A stretch of 64,000 nt of DNA, from positions 12,334,584 through 12,398,583 of the forward strand of contig NC_134537.1 in the NCBI RefSeq assembly GCF_050624435.1. The letters run 5' to 3'. Below are positions 21,880 through 33,941 of the stretch, in pieces. Both the position numbers and the translations under genes were made by a program. Source of the DNA: Tenrec ecaudatus. Its lineage: Eukaryota > Chordata > Mammalia > Afrosoricida > Tenrecidae. Position 1 is the first letter of the stretch. Every line of letters starts with the position of its first letter. A model generated the notes under the pieces. That model saw only the letters and a list, made by a program, of their open reading frames with translations, ran no database searches and had not been told where the DNA came from.

Positions 21880-22055
21880 TTGGAAAGACAGTAGCGTGTG
21901 CTCAGGTCCACAGTTGGAAACCACCCGCCACTCCATAGGAGAAAGAAGGGGCTTTCTACTCCGGTAAAGAGTTAGTCTCGGAAACCCACAGGGGCCGTTC
22001 TACCCTTTCTTAAATGGTCATTATGAGTCAGCATCGCCTCCCTGGCAGCAAGAGG
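21880..22055 (+). mobile_element. AfroSINE
   Basis: CCATAGGAGAAAGAAGGGGC then GAAACCCACAGGGGCCGTTC and TATGAGTCAGCATCGCCTCC. Confidence 0.85.
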
Positions 22056-22348
22056 CCACGCTAAGGAGGGCCAAGGTGTCTTTCTAGCAGTCACCCTCCA
22101 CTTAGGTTTTGAAGCATGAGTAGGAGTTTATCCAGTGGGAAAAGTAGACGGGGAGTCTAGCCAATTAGGACCCATATGGACAAAAGCACAGAGGCATGAA
22201 TCGGCACAGTTGTTAATTCAGCAGCCCATGGGAGTTCAAAGTCTAAGAGAGACCAGAGCAGAAATTAAAGCCAAGGTCACCGTCATGGGGGCCCTGTGAG
22301 CTCTGCTCAGGAATTGGGAACGTATCCTCAGTAATGGTACTAAAAATA

Positions 22349-22500
22349 GCGAGCATTCACTGAGTGCTTTCTGTGGGCCAGGCCCCGCACGCGCACACTT
22401 TGAGCACTTTGCAAGGATCATCTCACTGAAAACTCGCAGCCCTGCTGGAGACAGACACCCTCCCAATGGCCATTTTGCAGATGGTTAAACTGGAGGCGCC
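22349..22500 (+). mobile_element. MIR-type ancient SINE
   Basis: TTCACTGAGTGCTTTCTGTG, GGCCAGGCCC and CATTTTGCAGATGGTTAAAC are diverged MIR blocks in the right order. Confidence 0.75.
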
Positions 22501-22534
22501 ATAAGGTGAAGTCTCAAAAAAAAAAAAAGGTGAA

Positions 22535-22537
<3 letters not shown>

Positions 22538-22564
<27 letters not shown>
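22538..22564. repeat. (CT)n microsatellite
   Basis: About 13 CT units shortly after an A-run at 22507-22519. Confidence 0.93.
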
Positions 22565-22568
<4 letters not shown>

Positions 22569-22984
22569 TGAATCATGTGCTAAGCCCAGGTGGCCTGCTC
22601 TCTGCTCTCCCACCTTCCCAGTACAGACCACAGGGGCGGTGGAAGGAGACCTGGAAGGCAGGGGGTATAACATCATCCTTCCCTGTGGACCGATCTGCTG
22701 TGGTCCCATCCCTAACGTTGGCACCTCGCTGAGCAAGGAGTGCTGCCCGGGATCACACTCAGAGAGAGAGTGGGCAAGGGAAGTTGGCGTGTGCAGCTTT
22801 GAAGAACTGATTCAAACGGGTAATCCATCCAAGGAGCGAGGCCAGCGTCCAGCAAACTGCTAGACTAGAGGGAAGAATTTGATGTTCAGGAACAAGATCT
22901 AGGCTGGAGTTGGAAACTTAGAATCGTCGGTGGAGCCTGGTACCTGGAGCCATAACCATGATTTCAATTTTCTGAGCTAGAGCA
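22565..22984 (+). other. SCN5A: SCN5A intron 1, unique DNA
   Basis: No supported feature. Confidence 0.4.
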
Positions 22985-23082
22985 CCACAGAGCCTAGTGG
23001 CATAACTGAAAGGTGGGCAGTTCAAAGTCACCAGCTGCTCCAAAGGAGAAAGGCTTGAGGATTTCCTCTCATAAAAGTTCCC
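22985..23082 (+). mobile_element. AfroSINE 5' half
   Basis: GTGGGCAGTTCAAAGTCACC head and AAAGGAGAAAGGCTTGAGGA middle, then truncated. Confidence 0.75.
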
Positions 23083-23084
23083 AC

Positions 23085-23462
23085 TAAACTCACTGCCACC
23101 AAGTCAATTCTGACTCATAGCCTCTGCATAGGCCAGAGGAGAACTGCTCCACCGGGTCCCCAAGGGGGTTGTTTTACAGACGGGGCCCAGTGGGTTGTGC
23201 ATTAGGCTTCAAACTGCAAGGTCAGCAGTTCAAACTCACCAGTCGTTCCAAAGGTGGAGGGGGGGGGTCAGGCTTTCTATCCCCAGGAAGCCTTAAAGGG
23301 CAATTCTGCTCTGCCCTCCAAGGTCACTGAGTGCCAGAATTGACTTAACTGCAGTGGGTTGGGCTGATTTAATCTTCACAGAAGTAGAGCAGATGGTGGG
23401 TTCGAACCACTCACTTTTCCAATGGCAGGTGAGCACTTAACCACTGTGCCACCAGACCTCCT
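23085..23462 (-). mobile_element. AfroSINE split by another AfroSINE
   Basis: Tail ACTAAACTCACTGCCACCAA at the left, then a gap at about 23180-23365 filled by a plus-strand copy, then resumption with GTGGGTTCGAACCACTCACT and CCACTGTGCCACCAGACCTC. Confidence 0.8.
23180..23365 (+). mobile_element. AfroSINE nested in an AfroSINE
   Basis: Starts near GGGGCCCAGTGGGTTGTGCA, with CAAGGTCAGCAGTTCAAACT head and tail AACTGCAGTGGGTTGG. It is younger than the copy it interrupts. Confidence 0.8.
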
Positions 23463-23576
23463 CCCATAAAGAGACTGGCAGATCTCCACCCTGGTGACAT
23501 GAGCATCACTCAGTTCAGAAGACCTTAACTTTCCCAGGCTCCACCCCTAAAGGTTCAAAGGCAATGAACTCGGGGT

Positions 23577-23822
23577 AACCAATCAAACTTCTGCCACCAT
23601 CGAATCGATTGTGCCCCGTAGTGACCTTAATAGGGTTTCCCGGGCTGAAAGTCTTGACGGGAGCAGACTGTCTCATGTTCTCCCTCTAAAAGAAAGGTCA
23701 ACCTTGAGGATAACGTCCAGTGCTTACCTGACAGGGCCAGCAGGGCTCCTTTAGCTCTGTGGTGAGACCTCAGTATCCATGGTTTTGAAAGTGACCAAGT
23801 GATTCCAATGTGCCACCAGGGC
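23577..23822 (-). mobile_element. AfroSINE, diverged and interrupted
   Basis: AAACTTCTGCCACCATCGAA tail and GACGGGAGCAGACTGTCTCA middle. The terminal GTGCCACCAGGGCC reappears at 23810 after unrelated sequence. Confidence 0.6.
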
Positions 23823-24734
23823 CTAGCAGGTGAGAGAGAGCAGAGCCCCGGGGCAGCAGGCACTGCAGCAGCTGAGCCCGCAGAGGGCTACATGGGACAC
23901 TGAGCAGAGAGGAGGCCCAAGAGTAGGAGGGGGTCACAAAGGACGAGGAAGGAGGGAGAGCCAGTCAGCCACCTGTTCCTTTCGACTGAAACAGTGAGGA
24001 GGCCGTGTTCATGGAGAGATTAAAGCCATCCTCCTCAACACATAGCAGGTAGTCCTATCCAAACCCACTGCCCTACGAACCGCAGCAGCAGCACCCATCC
24101 CAAAGGATGGAGCCGAGGTGAGGGTGCTGGTGATCTGGGCAGGAGAATGGCCCGCTGGCCCGCACCTGGATGTGGTCCCCCAGCAAGAGGAAACACTGTT
24201 GGCTCACTGGCTGGGTGGCTGACCTGGCGGGAGTGGAAGCCGGGTGCTGCTGGGAGGTGAGGACGTGGAGACAGTATGTGCAGACAGCCCTTTCAAAGAG
24301 CTGGAGGGTTGGAGAGAGAGGAGCGAGATAGAGGAGAGGAGCTGCTCCAGAGGGTGGGGTCGAACGAGGCTTGTTGGGAGAGGCTGGAGTGGACACGCCC
24401 CCGTGAAGCCCTGTGGGCCAACCAGGTGCGGGTGCTTATGGGAAAGGGGCCCGTCCCAGAGAGCAGGAGCCAGAGATGGGGGAGTCAGAAAGGTGTCCGT
24501 GTCTGGGGGAGCCTAGAGCTGCTGGGGTTTGTCCAGTGGGCCAATCAGGGTTACCGATTAGTGAGATGATTGACACCATGAAGCTCTGGTTTTGAGGGGC
24601 TTCTCCTGTGGGAGGAAGAGCTGGGAAAGGGAAAGGGACCTTCCCCCACCCGAGGAGAAAACATGGAGCAGGACAAGGTGACGTCGTCACATTCTGTATA
24701 ACCAGACCCACAGCCACAGTGGACCGAGGCATGA
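23823..24734 (+). other. SCN5A: SCN5A intron 1, unique DNA
   Basis: No supported feature. Confidence 0.4.
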
Positions 24735-24855
24735 TTCCAGAGATGGAATCTTTATGGGATCAGACCGCCTCCTCTGTCCCACAGAGCGGTTGGTGGTTTG
24801 AACTGCCAACCTCACAGCACCCCTGTGCCTAGCCCACAGTGCCACTCAGGTTCCA
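24735..24855 (-). mobile_element. AfroSINE, head half
   Basis: GTTGGTGGTTTGAACTGCCA and end CAGTGCCACTCAGGTTCC. Confidence 0.75.
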
Positions 24856-24872
24856 TCACCAGGGTTCTCTCC

Positions 24873-25034
24873 TTGCCACCAAGTGGATTCTGACTCACAG
24901 TGACCCTATAAGGCACAGTCAAAGTGCCCCTGAGGATTTCTGAGACCATCACACTTTATGGGAGTAGAAAGCCAGTTCTGCTGACCTCGCTGTACTGCAG
25001 CCCAGGCGTAACCCAGAACGCTAGGGGGGCTCCT
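24873..25034 (-). mobile_element. AfroSINE
   Basis: GATTCTGACTCACAGTGACC, TTTATGGGAGTAGAAAGCCA and a worn head. Confidence 0.8.
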
Positions 25035-25427
25035 CTGGGATGCTATCCATTAGAGTGGAGGAGGCGAGGACAAAGCCCTGTGGCTGAACACACAGAGCAG
25101 GCAGGGTGGGAAGAAGGCAGAGCCAGCAGGCCTCCCCGGAGGGAGCCGAGCAGGCCCAGGGATGGCAGAGACTGAGGGGTGAGCCTGGGAGCTGAGGGCT
25201 CACTGCCTGGCACCCAGCCACACTGGCTCGAGGCATGAGAGTTCAGCCCCAGCTATGGGGGAGGACTTGGACAGGGCCTTCAGCTCCCACTCAGTTCCCT
25301 GGAAGGTTCTCGGGCATAATAAGACATAGGATAGCTGCTCTTGTGAAACTCACATACATGGAAGATCATCAGAGATCTCGAGCCACGCTGAGCAGGAACT
25401 ACACAAGATGAAGTGATGGAGGCCTGA
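25035..25427 (+). other. SCN5A: SCN5A intron 1, unique DNA
   Basis: No supported feature. Confidence 0.4.
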
Positions 25428-25575
25428 GAACCCTGCTGGGCTACTAACTTACAAGGTGGTGGTTCGAAATGCCCTCGTGGCCTGGTCCCATAAAGATGCC
25501 AACCTAAAGAATGCTGCGGGGCAGCTCTGCCCAGTCACCTGGGGTTGCTATGAGTCTTGTCGAACCAATAGCTCA
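25428..25575 (+). mobile_element. AfroSINE, diverged
   Basis: GTGGTGGTTCGAAATGCCCT head, CTGCGGGGCAGCTCTGCCCA and GTTGCTATGAGTCTTGTCGA. Confidence 0.7.
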
Positions 25576-28500
25576 TGCCTACCAGGAGTCAGGGACGGCC
25601 TCTTGAAGGAGGTAGAGGAACTGAGAACCCCATGGCAAGAAGGAACGTATCCTGAGGAGAACTGGGCAGAGAATGAATGTCAAAGAAAGCTGTACGTGCA
25701 AAGGCCCTGAGGCAGGAAGGAACACACTCTCTGGGTGGATCGAAGGGAATGGGGCTGGGAGACCTTCCTGGCCTCCCACTTGCAGCCCCCAGGCCCTTGA
25801 GGGACTGTCCGTTCCGACTGCCCCTTCTGTTATGCACTGCTTGTACCACTTGCCTCTGGCTGGCAGTGATTCCTGGGGACAGGGCTATTTTTAGACACAG
25901 CTCTCCTCTCCATGGGGCTAGGACATACCATGTCTTTTTAAGCTGATCAATATGGAATGGGTGTAATATATAGAGCCCCCTCTTCAATTCCTGATGTCTG
26001 GGACCCCCAAATTAGTGAGGGAGCCCAGGTCTAGGCCAGGGTGAGTGCCAGGGGCCCCCACCACTAGCACATCCCTGGGGCCCATCAGACTCATGGCCCT
26101 TTGAAACTTGTATCACCTCTGTTGCCATAGGCTGCCCTGGGGGCCCAGATGCCACCAGGCTTTGTCCAACTTCTTTTTCCCAGAGGGACACCAGGTGTGT
26201 CCCCAAGCCTAACAGAAAACGTATTCAGGGTTGCTTGAGCCAGGGTCCAAGGGAACAGTTGGTCACCCTGTCTTATCCATCCCTCTTCCTGTTTGCTGTT
26301 CGGGAGCAGCTGAAAGGGAACCAAGGATCCTCAGGCCACACAGCTCCAGCCAAGGGGCCTGGAGACTTGCCCAGGGCGAGGAGCACGCATGGTTGGAGTT
26401 GGGGGCTCCTGTAAGCCAGAGCAGCCAGCGGGGCTGCCTGGGGGTGATGGCGGCGTTAGAACCCAGCTATGACAGATGCCAAGAATTCAGAGCGATCAAA
26501 GGGTCCAGACTGGATCTCGGGCCTGGGGCTGGAAGACAGCAGACCTGCTAGAGGCTCTTGTTCCCTCTCATTCTCTCCACGTCTGTGGCATCTGGCTGAG
26601 TCTCCCCGGGACTCAGTGGAAAAGTCTCATCCCCTGAGGGTGTTAGCTGAGTGAAAGGCCAGACGCTCGTGGGCTGGGGAAGGTCCCCACCCACTGCAAG
26701 AGTCTCCCTGTAGGCTCCTGGTCACACATCTCCTCAGCCCCGCCTGGCCTTGCCCGGGGGAACACCCCTTCTCCCCCCAGCTGTCTGGGAATGGATTTTG
26801 AGCAGTAGAAAGGCTGGCATCAAAGCCGCAGCCTTATTGATCGGCCGGGAGGAACAAAGTGGTCCAGACCAGCCCCTTTCAGCCACGGTGCCACCTTACT
26901 CCACCCCTAGGCTGCTCTGCCTCAGAGCCCCCACCCAAGGAGACAAGTGTCAGCTCCAGACCCCCTTCCCTGCTGAGCCCGGGCCCCACCTAGGGGATAC
27001 ACAGCCAGGGCCAGGGTGCAGGGAGGCCTAGGGACAGAGCCCAGACTGGAGAGAGGAAGAAAGGGCAGGAGCCAAGCCTCCAGGCTGGGTCGGGTGCAGA
27101 ACAGGGTGCCAGTTTATGAAGTGACCAACTGCGGAGCTGCCAAACCTCAGCACGCACACACGCACACACACACACACACACACCACACAGACCACACACA
27201 CACGCACACTAGCACTGGAAACTTGGGAAAGCCCCCACTTGCTGGCCCAGCTTGGGCACCTAGTAGATGTATGATCACTGAGCTTCCCTTCCAAGAACTG
27301 GCTCAGGATGGAAAGAACAGCTCCTTCAGGGTCCCTTTGTGCCCTGCCCCCGCCCCCGCCCCCACCCCCACCACAACCACCAACCAGGTAGTTGGATGCC
27401 CAGTCCTTCTAGCTCTCTCACCTGTTGTGATTGGATGAAAGGTTTGCCCCACCACCCCCACTCCCTGTAACAGAAGCTGTGTCCGCTTCCCTGTGTGGCG
27501 AGTTCTGCCAGCAGCTCTGCCAGGGGATGGGGAAGGGCCAGTGGAAGCGCCTTGGGTCTGCATACCTGTATGCATTGGTCCTGCGCGGTCCTCGCATGCA
27601 CGGGACTCCTGAACGCTGCGCCTTAGGCTGCGTGTCAGTCATACTTCCATGTTCAAGAGTCCTGCTGGGGAGGGGGAGGCACATCTGGCCAGGTTGTGTC
27701 AGGGTCAAGTGGTGGCGAGGGGAAGCCTGGCCTCTTGTGCCCCCACCACCCCCCCCCGCGGCTATGCAGGTAGGTTTCTTTGGAACCTGTCGCCCTCCGT
27801 GTACACAGTAGGTGCCCCATACATGCCTCGGTTGCTATGACACCGTGGCACAGTTCCTCAACAGGCCTCTTTCATGTTTCAGCCCAATAAAAATGAGTTG
27901 GAAGAAACAGGGCCAGAGCGAACCCCACATACTGATGCTGCCGTGGGGCGTGGGGGCACCTTTCTGACGTGGTGGCATAAGCAGTCCTGGAGTCTGAGCA
28001 TGCCCCCACCCTCAGACCCCGGGAGACTGGGCCAGTTCTTCAAATGATGACCGCTCAGTGCATGGGCCCCGCTAAGGACAAAGAAGACCCAGGCTTTAGG
28101 GGGGCAGGGGGTACTCTGCAGCTTGTGGAGACCTCCGGAGTGCCTGGGAGTTAAAAATTCCCTGCTGTTAAGGGAACTTAAGGGGAAACTTCCAGGCCCC
28201 CATCATTACAGTAAGGAAAGGGGAACCCCTTTGGGGGTACAGGGTAGCCTCTCCCATCTCAGCTCTCCCCACAGCTCCAGGGGAGAGAACCAGTCTCAGG
28301 GACCCCAGTGTCATCCTTTCCTCCAGAACATCCACCTGGTGAGAGTGAGCGGGTGGGGTTTTCCTGACAATAGAATTAGCCTGGCTTCAGCCTGTTGGCA
28401 CAGGAAGAAATGAAATGCTAATAGATGTAAATGAGGGCATCCCCGGGTTCTGTGGTGGGAGGGATCTGTAGGACTTCTCCAGCTGGCTGTGTGTGATCAA

Positions 28501-29000
28501 GCAGGGAGAGGGATGGAAGAGGAATGACCTTCAGGCAGGCCCCCCCTCCTCAGGACCACTCCTGGCAGGACAGGGTTAACGCCGGTACAGCCCTCAAAGG
28601 AATGAAGCCAGCAGGGAGCCAGTTAGCTGAGGCCCCGGAGAGACTGCACTCACAGCACGTGCCAGTGTGTCTTTGATCTGGGAGCAGGGACTGGACTGCC
28701 TGGTCTGCAGGCCCAGCTGGCACCCCTGCTGAGCCTTTGTCCAGGGGCCCTTGCCCCAGAGAGCCCAGGCTGTGCAGATAATTGCCTGGGTGGGAGGCAA
28801 GGCCTGAGACACAGGTTGTACCCCCTCCCCCTTACACCATCCCTCCACCGCCCGCAGCCACTGCGCCAACCCACCTCCCTCACTGTCCCTGGGACTCAGA
28901 TTCCCACTTTTCGGAGGCTAGGCCATGAGACCCAGCCCAAAGCCCATGGTGTCCTGTAAAGGCCTGGGGCCTGGGGCCTGGAATCCTATGGCCAAGCTGT
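25576..29000 (+). other. SCN5A: SCN5A intron 1, repeat-poor unique block
   Basis: Apart from a (CA)n run and G/C-tract clusters, no interspersed repeat is recognised over about 3.4 kb. AT-rich islands such as 28355-28440, with AGAATTAGCCTGG and ATGCTAATAGATGTAAATGA, look like possible conserved noncoding elements. This is inference only. Confidence 0.4.
27152..27209. repeat. Compound (CA)n microsatellite
   Basis: CA repeats interrupted by CG and CCACAGAC. Confidence 0.95.
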
Positions 29001-29220
29001 CTAACAACCCGATACCTCATGAGCCACAAAATGCATGTCACTTAGGTAATGACAGTGTTTCTAGGAGCTCCCTTTGTAAAGTGTAAAAAGCAACAGATAG
29101 AATTCATTTTAATATCATTTATGTGGTGGGGGGCACAGTGCAATGTGATCGCATTTTTAGCATGCAGTCGTGATTTAAAGACGATTAATGAAATTGTTTG
29201 TATTCTTTGTTGTACTGCTT
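28995..29220. mobile_element. Ancient DNA-transposon-like repeat, part 1
   Basis: GAGCCACAAAATGCATGTCA and TGTAAAAAGCAACAGATAGA resemble an old mammalian transposon whose end block GGTGAGTGGCTACTGAATTG appears at 29979-30003, after about 0.75 kb of younger insertions. Confidence 0.5.
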
Positions 29221-29223
29221 TCT

Positions 29224-29947
29224 CCAAAACCAAACCACAGCCCTTACCCTTGAGTTTATTCCAACTCACAGCAAACCCCCTAGCACAGAGACACAGGTCC
29301 GTGGGTGCAAAGTCGGTAGAGCCAATGGCGGTGGGAGCATGGCAGGGCTCCCAGCAAAGGGGGACCACCAGCGGGGAAAGTGAAGGCAGAGAGAGGAGGG
29401 GAGGTCCCCAAGGCCCTCTTTCTGCGAAGGCCACACCCACAAGGAGTCACCATCAGGCCTGATTGACAGGCTCAACTCCACCCCTACACTTTGATGTAGC
29501 GAGTGGACATGAAATTATGTAACTACCACAGTCATCTTTAGGGATGTGGCCTGCCACATCTTTCTTCCATGGGGTGGCTGGCCTTCCAGTTCACAGCCCA
29601 GAGCCTCACCGCTGTGCCGCCAGAGCACCTGAACCCTTCACGGACCGTGGTCTGAAGCCGAAAGCCAAACCCACGCTTGTCATTCCGTTGATTCCAGCCG
29701 CATGGCTTCCTGGGTGATGAAGCGATGGGGCTGCATGGGATCTTCATGTCTGTAGTCTTTACAGGCAATAGGCCACGGGGCATCGGGAGCTATACTTTGT
29801 CCTAACCCTTAGGACAGTGGCTCAAACCCATCCGTGGCTCAGAGGGGAGAAAGATGAAGCTTTCTGCTCCGGTCAAGATTAAAGATCTCAGAGATCCACA
29901 GGAGCAATTCTCTGTCCTCCAGGGTTGCTCTGAGATGGATTTGGACA
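29224..29947. mobile_element. Patchwork of AfroSINE fragments
   Basis: Minus-strand pieces lie at 29224-29270, 29534-29628 and 29658-29776. A plus-strand piece with GGGAGAAAGATGAAGCTTTC lies at 29800-29947. The LTR-like fragment 29283-29530 lies between them. Confidence 0.6.
29283..29530. mobile_element. LTR-like element, 3' fragment
   Basis: Only the second half of the family is present, ending ATGTAACTACCACA. It is embedded in a patchwork of AfroSINE fragments, within a gap of an older DNA-transposon-like repeat. Confidence 0.55.
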
Positions 29948-30003
29948 CTAGTGACTTAAGGGCTCCGTGGCCATACGTGGTGAGTGGCTACTGAATTGGA
30001 TAT
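29948..30003. mobile_element. Ancient DNA-transposon-like repeat, part 2
   Basis: AAGGGCTCCGTGGCCATACG and GTGAGTGGCTACTGAATTGG form the end block of the repeat begun at 28995. Confidence 0.5.
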
Positions 30004-30865
30004 GATAGGCTTAGGAGAGAAAAACTGCTGGGGCGGGGGGTACTTACTGCCAGGCAAACTGCTGATGACTTCGGCACAGCCAGAGATTGGCCAGGGCTTC
30101 TGAGAGCTTAGGGCCACCCGGGCACAAGCCCACCCTTCTAGCAGGGCAGCACTGGATGGAGGACCAGCCTCAGGGTTGACCAAGGCCAACTCTCACCTTT
30201 CGAATGGGGAATACTGACAAGCTCAATTGGGGGGGGGGCTGACCACAAATAAGCCAAGCCTCTTCTTCCAGCTCTCTATGCCCACAGAGGTGGGATGCCA
30301 CCTCCATAGCAGCTAGGCACACGGCCGCTGGCATCACGCAGATTGACGCTTCCTTCCTAACTCCTGGTCAACCCAGCGTTCCCATCTGTTAAATGGTATC
30401 ACTGTCATAGGTGACCTCAAAGGAGGTGCGGGCTGACCACAGCCACCATTAGCCCGGAGCCAGCCTCTGGATGAGCCCGTGGTCCTAAAGGAGTTCCCCA
30501 CTGTCCAGTGGCCACCACAGGTTAGTAAGGACACTGAGGTCCAGGGCCCCCTGTGGGTTAGGGGCCGAGCCAGGTTAATCTGGCTCTCGTTCATTCGCTC
30601 GTCCACTTGGCAAGCCTCTGGGCCCCTCGGTTGTGCCAGGCCTGCTTTGGGAGCCCGAGGCACCAAGCCGAGGAAGAGGTAGACAGGCAGGCAGTGGGAG
30701 AGTCTGCCCCGGGATGAAGCGGGTACAGAGTGGACGGTGACACGGGACTGGGAAGGTCCAGCCATGCCAGGCAGGCAGGCGTGGTCAAGGAAGGGCCTTC
30801 TGTGCTGGATCTCTTGGGAGAATAATCATGATGCAACGATAACGGATCTTCAAGGGACATAAGCT
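30004..30865 (+). other. SCN5A: SCN5A intron 1, unique DNA
   Basis: No supported feature. The open frame of 143 codons on the minus strand (30334-30765) has no recognised domain. Confidence 0.4.
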
Positions 30866-31042
30866 TTCTGTGTGCCAGACACTACTCGTTCATAGTAATT
30901 CGTGGCTGCTCAGCTGCCTTGTGAAATCAGTGTGGTGATGGACACCACTTTACTGGGGAAAGTGAGGTAGAACAATACTCATGAACTTGCCCAAGGTCTC
31001 ACCCCACAGAAGGGTTTCAGACCCGAGGCTCTCCAGAATGAG
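30866..31042 (+). mobile_element. MIR-type ancient SINE
   Basis: GTGTGCCAGACACTACTCGT, then TTTACTGGGGAAAGTGAGGT and AACTTGCCCAAGGTCTCACC in MIR order. Confidence 0.7.
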
Positions 31043-33426
31043 AGACCCTTATCTCTTATCTACCTGCCTCTGGGCTCTGTAGATGGAATCCCTGGCTGAG
31101 GCCAACAGACAATCTGTTCAACTGCTGATGGGAAGGCCGGAGGGTCAAGTTTATCCTCAGCACCTCAGAAGAAAGGCCTGGTAACCCAATGTTGAAAAGT
31201 GAGCCCTTGGGGGCCACGTAGAGCACGGTGGCACACAGGCATTCCCCAGGGTTGGGATTTGACTCACCTGCTAGGTATGTGGGCTATCCCATGGTCTTTG
31301 TCCCAGTCTCCGGTGGCATCTGCCTGGCGCGACCTTGGGGACCGGGTGCCCCTGTAAACTGGCCCCAGCTCAGAGCTGCTGGTGCCCACAGCCCATCACG
31401 AGGAAGTGAGCCCACGCTACAGGACTGAGGGGCAGGGGAGGACTGCGTCGTGGGAGCTGGGTGAAAGGGGTACCTGGATGGTGGCTGCTCGGACTGCAAG
31501 GTGAGGGAGTGGGCAAGCTGAGGAAGCCTGTGAGATTTTCTAGGAAGCCCGGGAACCACTTCCACTGAGCAGAGCGTGTTGCCTGCATTAACATGCAAAG
31601 AAGCGTCTTTGCATGGTGTGTTTCAGAGGTTCAGATTCCAAGGCGACCAATTGCCAAATGTGACTCAGGACCCGGAAATGGGTCTGCCTCAGGCTCAGGG
31701 CAAGGCAGGCAGGGGAGTGGTAACCAGACAGGGAGGGGAAGGGGCTGGGAAGGTCCTCTCTTGGCCCCCAGAGCCACTAACACCCTGGGGTATTTCCCAG
31801 ATGCAAAACTTTCAGTGCTACCACTAGGGATGGGCTGAGCACAGCTGGACCACCTGGCCACCTGGGGTCACCCTCCCACAACAATACCCCGTGTTCATGC
31901 GCTGCAGCCAGCATTCATTGAGCACCAGCTGTGTACCAGTTGGAGGTGCGAATCATCAGGATGCTCCCGGGATACATGTGTCCTAATGTGAATCCCTGAG
32001 TTTACAGTCCAGTGGGCCAGTGAATGGGGGGCTGGGGGGACATGCCTGCCCCTAAGGAAGGACTGTCAGGCTGTCAGAGCCCAACCAGGGCAGGAAGGAG
32101 TTGGGGTGCAGACAGCCTCGCTGAGCAGGGGAGGGAGGTCAGTACTCTCTGGGGCAGTCGGGGAGGGGCCCTGGGGAAGGTGGGCGTGGCGAGGATGACA
32201 TGAGATGACCACCCTCACTGGTCCAAGCCAGGCCGGGGACAGTGGTTGGGACTGTGGGTGCCTATGTGGGAAGCAGGGAAGGGCAGTGGGGAGCCTAGGA
32301 GCCCCCCCACGGTGCTAGCAAGGTGGGAGCACCTATCTCAGGGCAATGGTGCTGGGCAGTCACCAGGGGGGAGGGGTTGCATTGAAGGGACTGAGGCCGC
32401 TGTCCAGAGAAATTGTGTCAGGAAGGCCAGTTAGTTAATAGTAAAGGAAGAGTCACTGTTGCCCCCATGAACACAGGACCCCCAGGGACTTGAAGTGAGA
32501 TGGCTGAGTACCAGAGACTGATGAACTCCGGGTGGCCTGGGACTTGGAGGCCGGGAGCTTGGGTGAACCCGGCAGAACGGACAGCAGCGAGTAGCCCACC
32601 AGGAGAGGTCAACTAGGAGAAGCTGTCCTGTGAGAGGGGACAGTCACCCAGTGCTGGCCTCTCAAGGGAGAGTCGTGGTGGCCCTACAGTGCAGTCAGGT
32701 CCTGCCTCCAGGGCACATTGGAGCTGCGTGAACTGAGCCCCTGCTAGGGGCCTATTTCCTCCCTGGCCTTCCACTGCCAGAGCTGAGGGTACCCCTGATA
32801 AGCCCGGGACCCAGCCTCCTGGGCCTCAGGGGTATGGCTGGGCTGAGCACATGCCTGTGCCCTGCCCACCCTGGCATCCCAGGGAACCTGCAGCCAGGTC
32901 TCAATCAGGCGCCTCCACAGCAGGGTGTGGGTCCTGCACCCGCTGCCACCGTTGAAGAAAGGGCAGAGCCCAAGCCAGGTGTGCAGGTGGCAGGGGGACA
33001 AGGGAGAATACAAAGCTTCACGGCCAGCTGCAGTTGCCTGCGGGGCCCAGACACAAAGGCCACTCAACCTGGGTTTACATTGGAACCTGAGGCTGCCTGG
33101 CCCCAGGGGAGCAGGGCCTTCATCTGGATTCGGATTTCAAGCAGCGCCAGTGGGTGGCCCACACCCCTTCCAGGCCAACGCCCTAACAGGAAGGTGCTGA
33201 GGCTTAAGGGTGTGTGGGCTCAGTTGGAGTCCCTTCCTAGGACCCAGGGCCCAGGAAAAGGAGGCTGGGTGGAGGGAGGGAGAAGGGCATGGCACTGCTC
33301 GGACACCTGCCCTCTGGTCTCAGTCAAGCTCCCTCGTCCCACCTTCCCCTTTCCCACCTCCAACACCGGGCCCTGGGCCTGACCCCTTGAAGTGGTTCTG
33401 CCTCTCCCACTGGGTTGCAGCAGAAC
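31043..33426 (+). other. SCN5A: SCN5A intron 1, unique DNA with a palindrome
   Basis: Holds the octamer-like palindrome at 31592-31615 and a short MIR-like piece near 31908-31960 (CATTCATTGAGCACCAGCTG). Otherwise nothing is named. Confidence 0.4.
31592..31615. promoter_or_regulatory. Perfect palindrome with two octamer-like half sites
   Basis: Arms CATGCAAAGA and TCTTTGCATG are exact reverse complements separated by AGCG. Each contains ATGCAAA, the core of POU (OCT) factor sites. Function is inferred only. Confidence 0.4.
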
Positions 33427-33941
33427 TGTGTTAGCCCGGGTAGACTAGAGAGACAAATTCAGACATTCATATGTGTGTGTAAGAGAGAGCTTTATATCAG
33501 AGTAATTTTGCCTTAAGAAAGCATCCCAGCCCAGTCCAGATCAAGTCCATAAGTCCTATATTAGCCCACATGTCTGATACCAGTCTGTAATTTCCTCTTC
33601 AAACTCATGCAACACATGCAATGACGCCAAATGCAGAAAGATCACAGGCCAGTGGGTGGAAAGTCTTGTAGATCCAGTGGCAGTAGAAGCATCTCTGTGC
33701 TGGTGTGGGTCTCTATATGACTCCTCCAGCTCCAGGGCTCGGGTTCCATCAGGGGTCTCCAGGTGGCTTGTCAGCAGGAAGACAAGCAGAGTGATTCTCC
33801 CACCTCCAGGGAGGAAGACAGGAGTTCCCAGAATTCTCAGGAGAAGGTCATGCCCACATGGAGGCCTTATTGTCTATGACCTGATTGGCAGGCTAGACTC
33901 CACCCCTTTGTAAGTTGACAGGAGATGATGTAAGTGCCACA
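33427..33941. mobile_element. LTR-like element, complete 515-bp copy
   Basis: Starts TGTGTTAGCCCGGG and ends AAGTGCCACA. The flanking 5-bp sequences are AGAAC and AGGAC, matching at 4 of 5. Its internal sequence aligns along its full length with the 39.6-kb copy. It lies in intron 1. Confidence 0.7.
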
